Shown here: piece by piece, positions 1 to 7,267 of the stretch | Position numbering within the stretch: position 1 is the stretch's first letter | Layout of the letters: the number at the start of each line of letters is the position of its first letter | Source of the DNA: Planctomycetia bacterium | GTDB taxonomy: Bacteria; Planctomycetota; UBA1135; GCA-002686595 | Reading direction: 5' to 3' | NCBI GenBank assembly: GCA_005778045.1 | Contig: SXKQ01000006.1 | Coordinates: forward strand, 1-18,676 | DNA length: 18,676 nt | The notes under the pieces: generated by a model | The model's database searches: none | Told to the model about the DNA's origin: nothing | What the model saw: only the letters and a program-made list of their open reading frames with translations | Program-made: the position numbers and the translations under genes

Positions 1-524
1 CCCGGGTAGGCGCCCGGGGTGTTGATCATGGTCACGATCGGCAGGCCGAGCTTGGCCGCGAGCTGCATTTTGCGCAGGGCCTTGCGGTAGCCCTCCGGGT
101 GCGCGCACCCGAAGTTGCAGGCGAGGCGCTCCTTGGTGGTCTTGCCCTTGCGGTGCGCGATCAGCATGAAACGCCGGCCGGCGAGCGTGGCGAGGCCCGC
201 GACCATGGCCTTGTCGTCGGCGAAGTACTTGTCGCCGCACAGCTCGACGAAGTCGTCGAGCATGTGGATGTAGTCCAAGGCCACCGGGCGGTCGTTGTGG
301 CGGGCGACGTTGACCGTCTCCCACGCGCTCAGATCCTTGTACGTCGCCTCGAGCGCCGTGCGGTGCTGCTTGCGCAGCGCCTCGATCTCACTGGAGATGT
401 CGAGGCGGGTTCGGAGCGCGAGGGCCTCGAGCTCGGCCAGCTTGGCCTCGAGTTCCTTGATCGGACGCTCGAAGGACATGCCGCCCGAATCGGAGCGAAC
501 AGAGGGCTTTTCGGTGGTCGCCAT
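1..524 (-). CDS. accA: Acetyl-CoA carboxylase carboxyltransferase subunit alpha (partial, N-terminal part)
   Basis: The gene reads leftward from an ATG at 524-522 and runs off the window start, so about 174 N-terminal codons are present and the C-terminal half is missing. The product is the alpha half of the carboxyltransferase that moves carboxyl from carboxybiotin to acetyl-CoA to give malonyl-CoA, the first step of fatty acid synthesis, in the cytoplasm with AccB, AccC and AccD. Seen: the typical opening FERPIKELEAKLAELE, the segment WETVNVARHNDRP, the LDDFVELCGD region, CNFGCAHPEGYRKALR and, at the cut edge, MINTPGAYP, which belongs to the crotonase-fold core of AccA. No Shine-Dalgarno sequence is obvious. 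The gene is divergent from purL and shares a 320-base intergenic region with it. Identification is firm; whether the rest is intact cannot be judged. Confidence 0.95.
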   Translation of the reverse strand, partial: MATTEKPSVRSDSGGMSFERPIKELEAKLAELEALALRTRLDISSEIEALRKQHRTALEATYKDLSAWETVNVARHNDRPVALDYIHMLDDFVELCGDKYFADDKAMVAGLATLAGRRFMLIAHRKGKTTKERLACNFGCAHPEGYRKALRKMQLAAKLGLPIVTMINTPGAYP

Positions 525-846
525 CGTGGATTTACACCCCGGTCGGGCGACGTGCACCCGGCCCGAGCAGGCGCATGGTGGAACAGTGCGGCCCCGAGTG
601 CAACCCCGCTTCCCGCCCGACCCCGTCGCGGGACCCCTCCGGCGGGCTCCGAGGCCGGATTTACGCCCAAAATCCCGCGGCGGAATGGTCAGCAGACGTT
701 TGGGACGCCGCCGTCCGTGGGGTAGATTCCCCTCCCGTTCGAGGTCTCGAGGGCGGCCTTGAACCCCCACCCCTAGTGTCAGCGGGGTTCGGTGCTCCCA
801 CTCGTTGCGCCCTCCCGAGGTTGTCTCGCTCGTGTCCCAGAAGGCG
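525..846. other. Divergent intergenic region between accA and purL
   Basis: This stretch of about 320 bases separates two divergently transcribed genes and must carry the promoters of both. Open frames crossing it have no recognisable protein content. The only promoter-like pair I see on the plus strand is TTGGGA and TAGATT with a 17-base spacer. I see no convincing riboswitch fold, repeat or operator. A longer N-terminus of purL could begin inside it, from a TTG at 805. Confidence 0.5.
700..728 (+). promoter_or_regulatory. Possible sigma70-type promoter for purL-purQ
   Basis: TTGGGA (700-705) and TAGATT (723-728) are separated by 17 bases; each matches 4 of 6 positions of the sigma70 consensus. 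Transcription would begin near 735, leaving a leader of about 110 bases before purL. This is a pattern match in a GC-rich background, so confidence is low. Confidence 0.3.
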
Positions 847-3786
847 ATGTCCGTGCCCGCGCCCGCTTCGTCCGCGACCCATCCGCTGCCCATGGCGTGG
901 CGGCTCGAAGTGTTTCGGCGCGAAGGGCTCGACGATCCCGATGGCGCGCGCGCCATCGCAGCGGTGCGTGAGCTCGGGGTCGTGTCGCTGCGCTCCCTGC
1001 GCCACGGACGCGGCTACTTGATCTCGCCGGATGTCGACGAGGCTTCGGTCGCGCGCATCGCGAGCGAGCTCGTGTGCGATCCGGTGCTCGAGACCTGTCG
1101 CATCACGCGACCGGGCGCTGCTCCCGTCGTCGCGCCGGGCGCGCGTCGCGTGCTCGTGGCGCGCAAGCCGGGCGTGATGGACCCCGCGGCGCTCACCGTC
1201 GAGCGCGCGATCGAACGCGCGAAGCTCGCGCGCTGCAGCGACGCCACGCGTGCGCGCGTGCTCACGTTTTCCGCTTGGGAGTGCTTCGGCGAGCCGACGC
1301 GCGCGGAGCTCGAGCTCGTCGCCACGAAGATTCTCGCCAACGACGTGATCGACGAAGTGCGACTCGGCGACGAAGGCGTGCACTTCGTGCTGCCGGGCAA
1401 CGTCGCCGCACGCGATGCCGGCTCGATCCCGCTGTGCAAGGCGAGCGATGTAGAGCTCGAGCGCATCTCGAAGGACGGCCATCTCTCGTTGACGCTGGTC
1501 GAGATGCGCGCCATCCGCGACCACTATGTCGCCGCGGGCCGCGAGCCCACGGTGGCGGAGCTCGAGACGCTCGCCCAGACGTGGAGCGAGCACTGCAAGC
1601 ACAAGACGTTCGCGGGCGTGATCGACTACGACGGCGAGCGCATCGAGAACCTGCTCAAGACGACGATCAAGGCTGCGACGCTCGAGCTGGCGAAGCCGTG
1701 GTGCGTCAGCGTGTTCCACGACAACGCCGGCGTGATCGAGTTCGAGCCCGGCTGGCACGTGTGCTTCAAGGTCGAGACGCACAACCACCCGAGCGCGATC
1801 GATCCCTACGGTGGCTCGGGCACGGGCGTCGGCGGCGTGATCCGCGACATCCTCGGCGTCGGCCTCGGCGCGAAGCCGATCGCGAATACCGACGCGTTCT
1901 TCGTCGGACCGCTCGATTTGCCCGAGAAAGACCTGCCCAAGGGTTGCATGCATCCGCGCCGCATCCTGCGCGGCGTCGTCGCGGGCGTGCGCGACTACGG
2001 CAATCGCATGGGCATCCCGACGGTGAACGGCGGAGTGTGGGTCGACCCGCGCTACGTCGGCAATCCGCTCGTGTACGCGGGCACCGTGGGCTTGATGCCC
2101 GCGCACTGTGCCGCGAAGGAAGTGAAGCCCGGGGACATCATCGTCGTCGCCGGCGGTCGCACGGGACGCGACGGCATCCACGGCGCGACGTTCTCCTCGG
2201 CCGAGCTGCACGAGGACTCGGTCGTGGTGTCGAGCTCGGCCGTGCAGATCGGCAATGCGATCACGGAGAAGCGCGTGCTCGATGCGCTGCTCGCGGCGCG
2301 CGATCTCGGGCTCTACCGCGCGGTGACGGACTGCGGCGCGGGCGGCCTGTCGAGCGCCGTTGGCGAGATGGGCGCGGACTGCGGCGCGCAGGTCGAGCTA
2401 GAGAAGGTGCCGCTCAAGTACCCTGGCCTCTCTCCCGCCGAGATCTGGATCAGCGAGGCGCAGGAGCGCATGGTCTTCGCCGTGCAACCCGAGAACCTCG
2501 CGGCCCTGCTGGCGACGTTCGAGGCGGAGGACTGCGAAGCCACCGCGATCGGCACGTTCACCGACTCGGGCAAGCTCGAGCTCTCCTACGCGGGCACGAG
2601 CGTCGGCTCGCTCGACATGCACTTCCTCCACGAGGGCACGCCCAAGTGGCTGCGCAAGGCCACGCGCCCGATCGTGCGCAACGACGATCCGGCCTGCGCG
2701 CCCTGCGCGGACGCGAACGCGACGCTGCTCGCGCTGCTCAAGAGTCCCAACATCGCGAGCAAGGAGTGGATCGTGCGCATGTACGACCACGAGGTGCAGG
2801 CCATGGGCGTGACGAAGCCCCTGTGCGGCGAGCGTGACGACGGTCCCGGCGACGGCGCCGTGCTGCAGCCGCTGCCCCACTCGCGCAAGGGCATCGCTCT
2901 CGGCTGCGGTGCGAATCCGGGCTACGGTCTGCTCGATCCGTGGGCCATGGCGAGCGCCGCGATCGACGAGGCGCTGCGCAACGCGGTCGCTGTCGGCGGC
3001 GATCCGGAGCGCACCGCGATCCTCGACAACTTCTCGTGGGCCAACTGCGCGCGTCCTGCGGAACTCGGCAAGCTCGTCGAGGCCTCGCGCGCCTGCTACG
3101 CGACGGCCAAGGCCTTCGGCACGCCGTTCATCTCCGGCAAGGACAGCCTCAACAACGAGTTCCGTGTCGGCGACGAGGTCATCACGATCCCGCCGACCCT
3201 GTTCGTATCGGCGCTCGCGATCGTTCCGGATGTCGCCCGCGCGGTGACGATGGACCTGAAGACTGCCGGCAATCCGGTGTACGTCGTCGGCATGACCCAC
3301 GCCGAGTTCGGCGGCTCGCACTACTTCGCGCTGGGGAAGGTCGAGGGCGGCCGCGTGCCGCGCCCCGACCTCGTTCTCGCGCCGCGCACGCTCAAGGCGC
3401 TGCACCGCGCGATCGCGGCGGGCGCTGTGCGCGCGTGTCACGATCTCTCCGAGGGCGGCCTCGCGGTCGCAGCGGCCGAAGCCGCCTTCGCCGGCGAGCG
3501 CGGCCTCGAGCTGGATCTCAAGGCCTTGCCGTGCGGAACGATCGGCGCCCACCACGACACGGACGCCACGCGGCTCTTCTCCGAGTCCTGCACGCGCTTT
3601 CTCGTCGAGGTCGATGCGCAACGCGCAGGCGAGTTCGAGCGGGTGCTCGCGGGCCTCGACTGTGCACGCGTCGGTCGCGTGACCGCGGAACGGCGCCTCG
3701 TCGTGCGCGGCACGCGCGGCAACGTCGTGGTCGATGCGAGCCTCGACGCGCTGCGCGCGGCGCACCAGGGAGGATTCCAGGGATGA
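847..3786 (+). CDS. purL: Phosphoribosylformylglycinamidine synthase, PurS-PurL fusion
   Basis: This is the synthetase subunit for the fourth purine step: ATP-dependent conversion of FGAR to FGAM using ammonia supplied by PurQ. From the ATG at 847 it has 979 residues, about 240 more than stand-alone PurL. The extra N-terminus (about residues 16-190) is PurS-like, starting at WRLEVFRREGLDDPDG, with a second similar unit around VLTFSAWECFGEPTRAELEL; this resembles the PurS-dimer-like domain of large PurL. The core is canonical: WSEHCKHKTF (about 246-255), ETHNHPSAIDPYGG (about 310-323), DCGAGGLSSAVGEMG, SGKDSLNNE (about 763-771) and HDLSEGGLAVA. There is no C-terminal glutaminase domain; purQ follows with an ATGA overlap. 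The start is uncertain: TTG 805 and ATG 892 are in frame, the PurS homology begins only at 892, and no strong Shine-Dalgarno sequence marks any of them. Confidence 0.95.
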   Translation: MSVPAPASSATHPLPMAWRLEVFRREGLDDPDGARAIAAVRELGVVSLRSLRHGRGYLISPDVDEASVARIASELVCDPVLETCRITRPGAAPVVAPGARRVLVARKPGVMDPAALTVERAIERAKLARCSDATRARVLTFSAWECFGEPTRAELELVATKILANDVIDEVRLGDEGVHFVLPGNVAARDAGSIPLCKASDVELERISKDGHLSLTLVEMRAIRDHYVAAGREPTVAELETLAQTWSEHCKHKTFAGVIDYDGERIENLLKTTIKAATLELAKPWCVSVFHDNAGVIEFEPGWHVCFKVETHNHPSAIDPYGGSGTGVGGVIRDILGVGLGAKPIANTDAFFVGPLDLPEKDLPKGCMHPRRILRGVVAGVRDYGNRMGIPTVNGGVWVDPRYVGNPLVYAGTVGLMPAHCAAKEVKPGDIIVVAGGRTGRDGIHGATFSSAELHEDSVVVSSSAVQIGNAITEKRVLDALLAARDLGLYRAVTDCGAGGLSSAVGEMGADCGAQVELEKVPLKYPGLSPAEIWISEAQERMVFAVQPENLAALLATFEAEDCEATAIGTFTDSGKLELSYAGTSVGSLDMHFLHEGTPKWLRKATRPIVRNDDPACAPCADANATLLALLKSPNIASKEWIVRMYDHEVQAMGVTKPLCGERDDGPGDGAVLQPLPHSRKGIALGCGANPGYGLLDPWAMASAAIDEALRNAVAVGGDPERTAILDNFSWANCARPAELGKLVEASRACYATAKAFGTPFISGKDSLNNEFRVGDEVITIPPTLFVSALAIVPDVARAVTMDLKTAGNPVYVVGMTHAEFGGSHYFALGKVEGGRVPRPDLVLAPRTLKALHRAIAAGAVRACHDLSEGGLAVAAAEAAFAGERGLELDLKALPCGTIGAHHDTDATRLFSESCTRFLVEVDAQRAGEFERVLAGLDCARVGRVTAERRLVVRGTRGNVVVDASLDALRAAHQGGFQG

Positions 3787-4583
3787 GCACTCACGCGATC
3801 GTCCTGCGGACCGCTGGTACCAACTGCGAGCACGAGACCAAGCTCGCGCTCGAGCGCGGCGGCGCCACCGCCGAGCTCCTGCACCTGCACAAGCTGTGCG
3901 CCGAGCCCGCGCGGCTCGACGCGGCGCGCATCCTCGTGCTGCCGGGTGGCTTCAGCTACGGTGACGACATCGCGGCCGGGCGCGTCCTCGGTCACGAGCT
4001 GCGCACGTTCCTCGGCCGCGAGCTCGCGGCCTTTGTCGCACGCGGCGGCTTCGTGCTCGGCGTCGGCAACGGCTTCCAGGCGCTCGTCGACACCGGCTTG
4101 CTCGAGGGACCCGACTCCGACGGTCGCTCGAAGGGCGGCGACAAGCGCTCGATCGCGCTCTCCGCGAACGAGTCAGGCCACTACGAGTGCCGCTGGGTGA
4201 CGCTGCGCAACGAGCCCTCCAAATGCGCGTGGCTCGAGCCCGGCCTGCTGTGGCCGGTGCCCGTGGCCCACGGCGAGGGGCGGCTGGTCTTCAAGGATGC
4301 CGCCACGCTCGTGCGCCTGCACAAGAACGGGCAAGTGGCCCTGCGCTACGTCACCGCCAGCGGTGGCGACGCGCGCTATCCCGAGCTCCCCAATGGCTCG
4401 ACCGACGCCATCGCGGGTCTGTGCGACGCCACGGGCCGCGTGCTCGGGCTGATGCCGCACCCGGAACGCAATCTCAGTCCCTGGAACCACCCGCGCTGGA
4501 CCCGCATGGGTCCGCGCGAGGCGGGCGAGGGGCTCGAGTTCTATCGACGACTGGTGGAGGCCGCCGGCAGCGCGGCCCGTTAG
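3783..4583 (+). CDS. purQ: Phosphoribosylformylglycinamidine synthase glutaminase subunit PurQ, catalytic Cys replaced by Gly
   Basis: This 266-residue class I glutamine amidotransferase should release ammonia from glutamine and pass it to PurL. The ATG at 3783 overlaps the purL stop (ATGA), with GGGAGG about 9 bases upstream. Seen: RTAGTNCEHET at the N-terminus, the oxyanion segment LPGGFSYGDD, the nucleophile-elbow segment, LSANESGHYECRWV, PVAHGEGR, and MPHPERNLSPWNH carrying His226 and Glu228. The oddity is the nucleophile elbow. It reads LGVGNGFQ, whereas PurQ and the glutaminase half of PurL have Cys at that place (G-I/V-C-N-G). Residue 95 is Gly, codon GGC at 4065-4067, one base from TGC. 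Everything else looks like a constrained, functional PurQ. As written it should not hydrolyse glutamine, so PurL would have to use free ammonia, or the base is an error or a recent mutation. Confidence 0.93.
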   Translation: MSTHAIVLRTAGTNCEHETKLALERGGATAELLHLHKLCAEPARLDAARILVLPGGFSYGDDIAAGRVLGHELRTFLGRELAAFVARGGFVLGVGNGFQALVDTGLLEGPDSDGRSKGGDKRSIALSANESGHYECRWVTLRNEPSKCAWLEPGLLWPVPVAHGEGRLVFKDAATLVRLHKNGQVALRYVTASGGDARYPELPNGSTDAIAGLCDATGRVLGLMPHPERNLSPWNHPRWTRMGPREAGEGLEFYRRLVEAAGSAAR

Positions 4584-4651
4584 CCGCGCACTGCGTCCTC
4601 CACCGACCTTCCAACCTCTTCTCCAACGAACTGCACCTCGGAATTCACGCC

Positions 4652-5044
4652 ATGCGTACTTTTGCCATCTGCGCCCTGCTCTCCATCTCCCTCCTACCCG
4701 GTTGCCTCGCCGTCGGCGCGGCCGCCGGTGGTGCCGTCGCCGCCAACAACGTGCTCGACAGCAACGTCTACGTGACGCAGCTGAGCTGCGACTCGCGCGA
4801 GGCGTGGAATACCGCCAAGAAGTTCCTCGCCGAGAACAGCAAGGAACTGATCGAGTGGGATGACGCCGCTCGCGTCGCCAAGGCCAATATCGACGAGTCG
4901 ATCGTCACCGTCTCGATCGAGACGCTCGACATCGACCGCTGCCAAATGACGGTTTCGGCCAAGAAGTACCTCGCCACGATGAGCGACGGCCAGATGGCCA
5001 AGATCATCACCGAGCGCCTCGTGCGCCGCATGACGACGAAGTAG
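4652..5044 (+). CDS. Small lipoprotein, DUF3568-like
   Basis: This encodes 130 residues with a lipoprotein signal peptide: positively charged MR, a hydrophobic stretch, then the lipobox LPGC with the modified Cys at residue 18. After it comes a Gly/Ala-rich stretch (AVGAAAGGAVAANN), then a mature domain of about 100 residues with regular strand-helix spacing, including SREAWNTAKKFLAENSKEL. This layout recalls the DUF3568 family of small lipoproteins of unknown function; I cannot confirm the family from memory alone. No metal or catalytic motif is visible. It begins 68 bases after purQ on the same strand, with no clear terminator between, and converges on fur. No Shine-Dalgarno sequence is obvious. 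It is probably anchored in a membrane facing the periplasm; its function is unknown. Confidence 0.8.
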   Translation: MRTFAICALLSISLLPGCLAVGAAAGGAVAANNVLDSNVYVTQLSCDSREAWNTAKKFLAENSKELIEWDDAARVAKANIDESIVTVSIETLDIDRCQMTVSAKKYLATMSDGQMAKIITERLVRRMTTK

Positions 5045-5085
5045 TCACGCGCCGGCGGCCCACACGCGCGGGTATGTCCGTCTGC

Positions 5086-5118
5086 ACGCGGCCGCGGGGC
5101 TTTACTCCGCGGCCGCGT
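5086..5118. terminator. Perfect 12-bp hairpin between convergent lipoprotein gene and fur
   Basis: ACGCGGCCGCGG (5086-5097) and CCGCGGCCGCGT (5107-5118) are perfect inverted repeats around a 9-base loop. The hairpin lies between two converging genes and could stop transcription in both directions. There is no T-run on either side, so it is not a textbook intrinsic terminator. The right arm and loop include the last codons and the TAA stop of fur. Confidence 0.5.
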
Positions 5119-5596
5119 CACTTCCCGAGCGCTGCTCCGCGGCGTCCTCGTTCCGCGCCTTGCGCGCGCAGCCGCGGCAATAGCCCACGAGCCGGTGGGC
5201 GTGGCTCACGACGACGAAGCCCTTCTTCGCGCAGGCTTCGGCCTGCAGAGCCTCGATGCGCTCGTCGTGGAATTCCTCGATCTTGCCGCAGGCTAGGCAC
5301 ACCATGTGGTCGTGGTGCTCGTGGCCCGTGACGTGCTCGTACACCAGCTCGCCGCGCCCGACATCGAGCGACTGGATGAAGCCGCCCTCGAGCAGCAGGC
5401 CGAGCGTGCGATAGACCGTCGCGCGCGAGACCTTGGGGCCGTCCTCCTTGCGCAGCCAGTCGTAGAGCATCTCGGCGCTGAAGTGCTCGTGCGTCGAGAA
5501 GGCGCGTTCGAAGATGCGGGAGCGCTGCGGAGTGAGCTTGAGGTCGCGCGTGCGCAGGAAGCGCTCGAACGACTTGCGGATCGCGTCGTGCTTCAC
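5102..5596 (-). CDS. fur: Ferric uptake regulator family protein
   Basis: This 164-residue metal-dependent repressor has a winged-helix DNA-binding half (LKLTPQRSRIFERAF, then SRATVYRTLGLLLEGG as the recognition-helix region). Its dimerisation/metal half carries GHEHHDHMVCLACGKIEEF and ends with VGYCRGCARKAR. The two CxxC pairs (CLAC and CRGC) would hold a structural zinc, and HEHFSAE and HHDH supply regulatory metal ligands. The residue after GKIE is Glu, as in Fur (GKVIEF), rather than the Asp of PerR, so I favour iron regulation over peroxide sensing; Zur cannot be excluded. The start is a GTG at 5596-5594, since the homology begins at KHDAIRKSFERFL and upstream codons look non-coding. It lies 44 bases downstream of purD on the same strand and is probably co-transcribed, although a TATGCT box lies in the gap. 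The acidic tail overlaps the hairpin. Confidence 0.9.
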   Translation of the reverse strand: MKHDAIRKSFERFLRTRDLKLTPQRSRIFERAFSTHEHFSAEMLYDWLRKEDGPKVSRATVYRTLGLLLEGGFIQSLDVGRGELVYEHVTGHEHHDHMVCLACGKIEEFHDERIEALQAEACAKKGFVVVSHAHRLVGYCRGCARKARNEDAAEQRSGSDAAAE

Positions 5597-5640
5597 GGTG
5601 CTGCCTGCTAGAAAAGCATACCGAGCGCGCCGCCGCTCGC

Positions 5641-6936
5641 TCAGCCTTCGACCACGGTTGCGCGCGCGCGACGCACGCCGATGTCGCGGCGGCAAAACTT
5701 GCCGTCCCAGCGGATCTCGTCGTAGGCGCCGTAGGCCGCCTTGCGAGCCTCCTCGACGCTGGCGCCGAGCGCGGTGACGCACAGGATGCGCCCGCCGTCG
5801 GTGAGCACGCTGCTACCCGGGCCCGTCTTGGTGCCCGCATGGAAGACCACGGCGCCATCGATGCGCTCGGCGTCCTCGAGACCGGTGATGACGTCGCCCT
5901 TGCGATAGGTGCCCGGGTAACCCTCGGCCGCGCCTACGACGCCGACGCAGGTGCGCTCGTCCCAGCCGGGCGACTCGAGATCCGCGAGCTTTCCGTTCGC
6001 CGTGGCGAGCAGGTACGGCACGAGGTCGCCCTTCCAGCGCCGCATCACGGCCTGCGTCTCGGGATCGCCGAATCGGCAGTTGTATTCGAGGACGCGCGGG
6101 CCGGCCTCGGTCAGCATCAGGCCGACGAACAGCACGCCCTTGTAGTCGATCTCGTCGCGCCGCAGGCCGTGCAGCGTCGGGATCAGGATGTTCTGCTCGA
6201 CCTGCCACTGCAGGCGGCGCGCGAACAGCGGGACGGGCGAGTAGACACCCAGGCCGCCGGTGTTCGGGCCGACGTCGCCTTCGCCTACCTGCTTGTGGTC
6301 CATCACCGGTTCGAGCACGCACAGGGACTCGCCATCGATGATCGCCAGCACGCTGACTTCCTCGCCGGGGAGGAACTCCTCGATCGCGACTTCGCGCCCC
6401 GCGTCGCCGAGGCGGCGCTCCTCCATCACCGCGTCGAGCACAGAGCAGCCTTCCTTGGCGCTGTGGACCACGAACACGCCCTTGCCCGAGGCGAGCCCGT
6501 CGGCCTTGATGACTTGCGGCCAAGTGCGACAGCCCTCGAGATAGGCCTTGGCCGTGCCCGAGCGGTCGAAGCGCCGGTAAGCGGCGGTCGGGATGCGATG
6601 GCGCGTGAGGAATTCCTTGGCGAAGAGCTTCGAGCCCTCGAGGCGCGCGCCGGACGAGCCGGGGCCGAAGACCGCGATGCCCGCCGCGCGCAGGCGATCG
6701 GCGAGCCCGAGGCACAGGGGCTCTTCCGGCCCCACCACCACCAGGCCCACACGCTCGTGGGTCGCCACATGCACGAGCTTCTCGAGGTCGTTGGCGGGGA
6801 TCGCGAGGTTGCGGGCCACGCGCGCGGTCCCGGCGTTGCCCGGGGCGCAGATCACCTCGTCGACGAGAGCAGACTGAGCGATCTTCCAGCACAGCGCGTG
6901 CTCGCGCCCGCCACCGCCTACAACCAGAACTTTCAT
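5641..6936 (-). CDS. purD: Phosphoribosylamine--glycine ligase
   Basis: This 431-residue ATP-grasp enzyme (family about 420-430) joins phosphoribosylamine and glycine to make GAR, the second purine step. Seen in order: MKVLVVGGGGREHAL at the start, GPEEPLCLGLADRL, KADGLASGKGVFVV (ATP-binding Lys region), EEFLPGEEVSVLAI, DHKQVGEGDVGPNTGGLGVYS, and EYNCRFGDPETQAVMRR (Mg-binding Glu/Asn). The C-terminal domain has GYPGTYRKGDVITGL and ends around YDEIRWDGKFCRRDIG. The ATG at 6936-6934 is chosen because homology starts exactly there; an in-frame upstream extension is Ala/Gly-rich filler. No key residue is missing. It is transcribed away from the tRNA genes and followed by fur after 44 bases. Unlike purL and purQ it is on the opposite strand, so the purine genes here are two transcription units. 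Confidence 0.97.
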   Translation of the reverse strand: MKVLVVGGGGREHALCWKIAQSALVDEVICAPGNAGTARVARNLAIPANDLEKLVHVATHERVGLVVVGPEEPLCLGLADRLRAAGIAVFGPGSSGARLEGSKLFAKEFLTRHRIPTAAYRRFDRSGTAKAYLEGCRTWPQVIKADGLASGKGVFVVHSAKEGCSVLDAVMEERRLGDAGREVAIEEFLPGEEVSVLAIIDGESLCVLEPVMDHKQVGEGDVGPNTGGLGVYSPVPLFARRLQWQVEQNILIPTLHGLRRDEIDYKGVLFVGLMLTEAGPRVLEYNCRFGDPETQAVMRRWKGDLVPYLLATANGKLADLESPGWDERTCVGVVGAAEGYPGTYRKGDVITGLEDAERIDGAVVFHAGTKTGPGSSVLTDGGRILCVTALGASVEEARKAAYGAYDEIRWDGKFCRRDIGVRRARATVVEG

Positions 6937-7077
6937 GGAGCGTGTCCCTGCTGCGCCGGCCGCACCTGCGGCCACCGCTTGGGCCAAAGACTAGAGATCC
7001 ACGCGGCGCCGGGCCACACCTTAGGCCCGCGGCCTCTCGCGGCGTGTGCGCCCCGGCGCTAACCTGCGCGCCGGACA
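6937..7077. other. Divergent intergenic region between purD and tRNA-Pro
   Basis: This gap of about 140 bases must hold the purD promoter (minus) and the tRNA promoter (plus). On the minus strand TAGTCT (6993-6988) is a possible -10 for purD, leaving a leader of about 45 bases. On the plus strand TAACCT (7060-7065) lies 12 bases before the tRNA. I see no clear -35 for either. Confidence 0.4.
7060..7065 (+). promoter_or_regulatory. Possible -10 box of the tRNA pair
   Basis: TAACCT fits TANNNT and ends 12 bases before the first base of tRNA-Pro, the spacing expected for a start point a few bases upstream of the mature tRNA. No recognisable -35 box accompanies it. Confidence 0.35.
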
Positions 7078-7150
7078 CGGGGGGTACCTCAGTTGGTAGA
7101 GGCGGAGCTTTGGGTGCTCCGAGTCGTGGGTTCGAGTCCCATCCCCCCGA
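7078..7150 (+). tRNA. tRNA-Pro (anticodon UGG)
   Basis: The full cloverleaf can be drawn by hand. The acceptor arm is CGGGGGG with CCCCCCG, the D arm CCTC/GAGG, and the anticodon stem GGAGC/GCTCC around loop TTTGGGT (anticodon TGG at 7111-7113). The T arm is GTGGG/CCCAT around TTCGAGT. The C1:G72 pair and A73 are the bacterial tRNA-Pro identity features. CCA is not encoded (CCC follows), so it must be added after transcription. It reads codons CCA/CCG and possibly more by wobble. Confidence 0.97.
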
Positions 7151-7157
7151 CCCACGC

Positions 7158-7231
7158 GCGCCCGTAGCTCAGCTGGATAGAGCAGCGGATTTCTAATCCG
7201 CTGGTCGGGGGTTCGAGTCCCCCCGGGCGTG
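7158..7231 (+). tRNA. tRNA-Arg (anticodon UCU)
   Basis: The acceptor arm is GCGCCCG with CGGGCGT (one G-U at the end). The D stem is GCTC/GAGC and the anticodon stem GCGGA/TCCGC around TTTCTAA (anticodon TCT at 7192-7194). The T arm is GGGGG/CCCCC around TTCGAGT, with discriminator G73. CCA is not encoded. It lies 7 bases after tRNA-Pro, so the two are surely one transcript. It reads the AGA/AGG codons, which are rare in this GC-rich window. Confidence 0.97.
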
Positions 7232-7253
7232 CCCTTCCTGCTGCGCCTTGGAC

Positions 7254-7259
7254 TAGAAT
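7254..7259 (+). promoter_or_regulatory. TAGAAT -10 box just before the CRTAC1-like gene
   Basis: TAGAAT matches 5 of 6 positions of the TATAAT consensus and ends 8 bases before the GTG start at 7268. Transcription would begin at or within a base or two of the start codon, giving a leaderless mRNA. No Shine-Dalgarno sequence is present, in keeping with this. The tRNA-Arg gene ends only 23 bases upstream, so read-through from the tRNAs is an alternative. Confidence 0.45.
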
Positions 7260-7267
7260 CTGCGCGC

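Noticed and set aside
99..725. Plus-strand open frame over the accA region
   Set aside because: It is antisense to the conserved AccA frame and its translation has no recognisable motif.
661..2211. Minus-strand open frame of about 516 codons opposite purL and its upstream region
   Set aside because: Low-complexity Arg/Ala/Asp-rich translation without motifs, opposite well-conserved PurL sequence; a GC-driven shadow frame.
1074..2837. Plus-strand open frame of about 587 codons overlapping purL in another frame
   Set aside because: Extremely Arg-rich translation, no start signals, and a conserved enzyme in the other frame.
7150..7154. Encoded CCA end of the tRNAs
   Set aside because: The bases after the discriminators are CCC in both tRNAs; the CCA-like string after tRNA-Pro is one base out of register.
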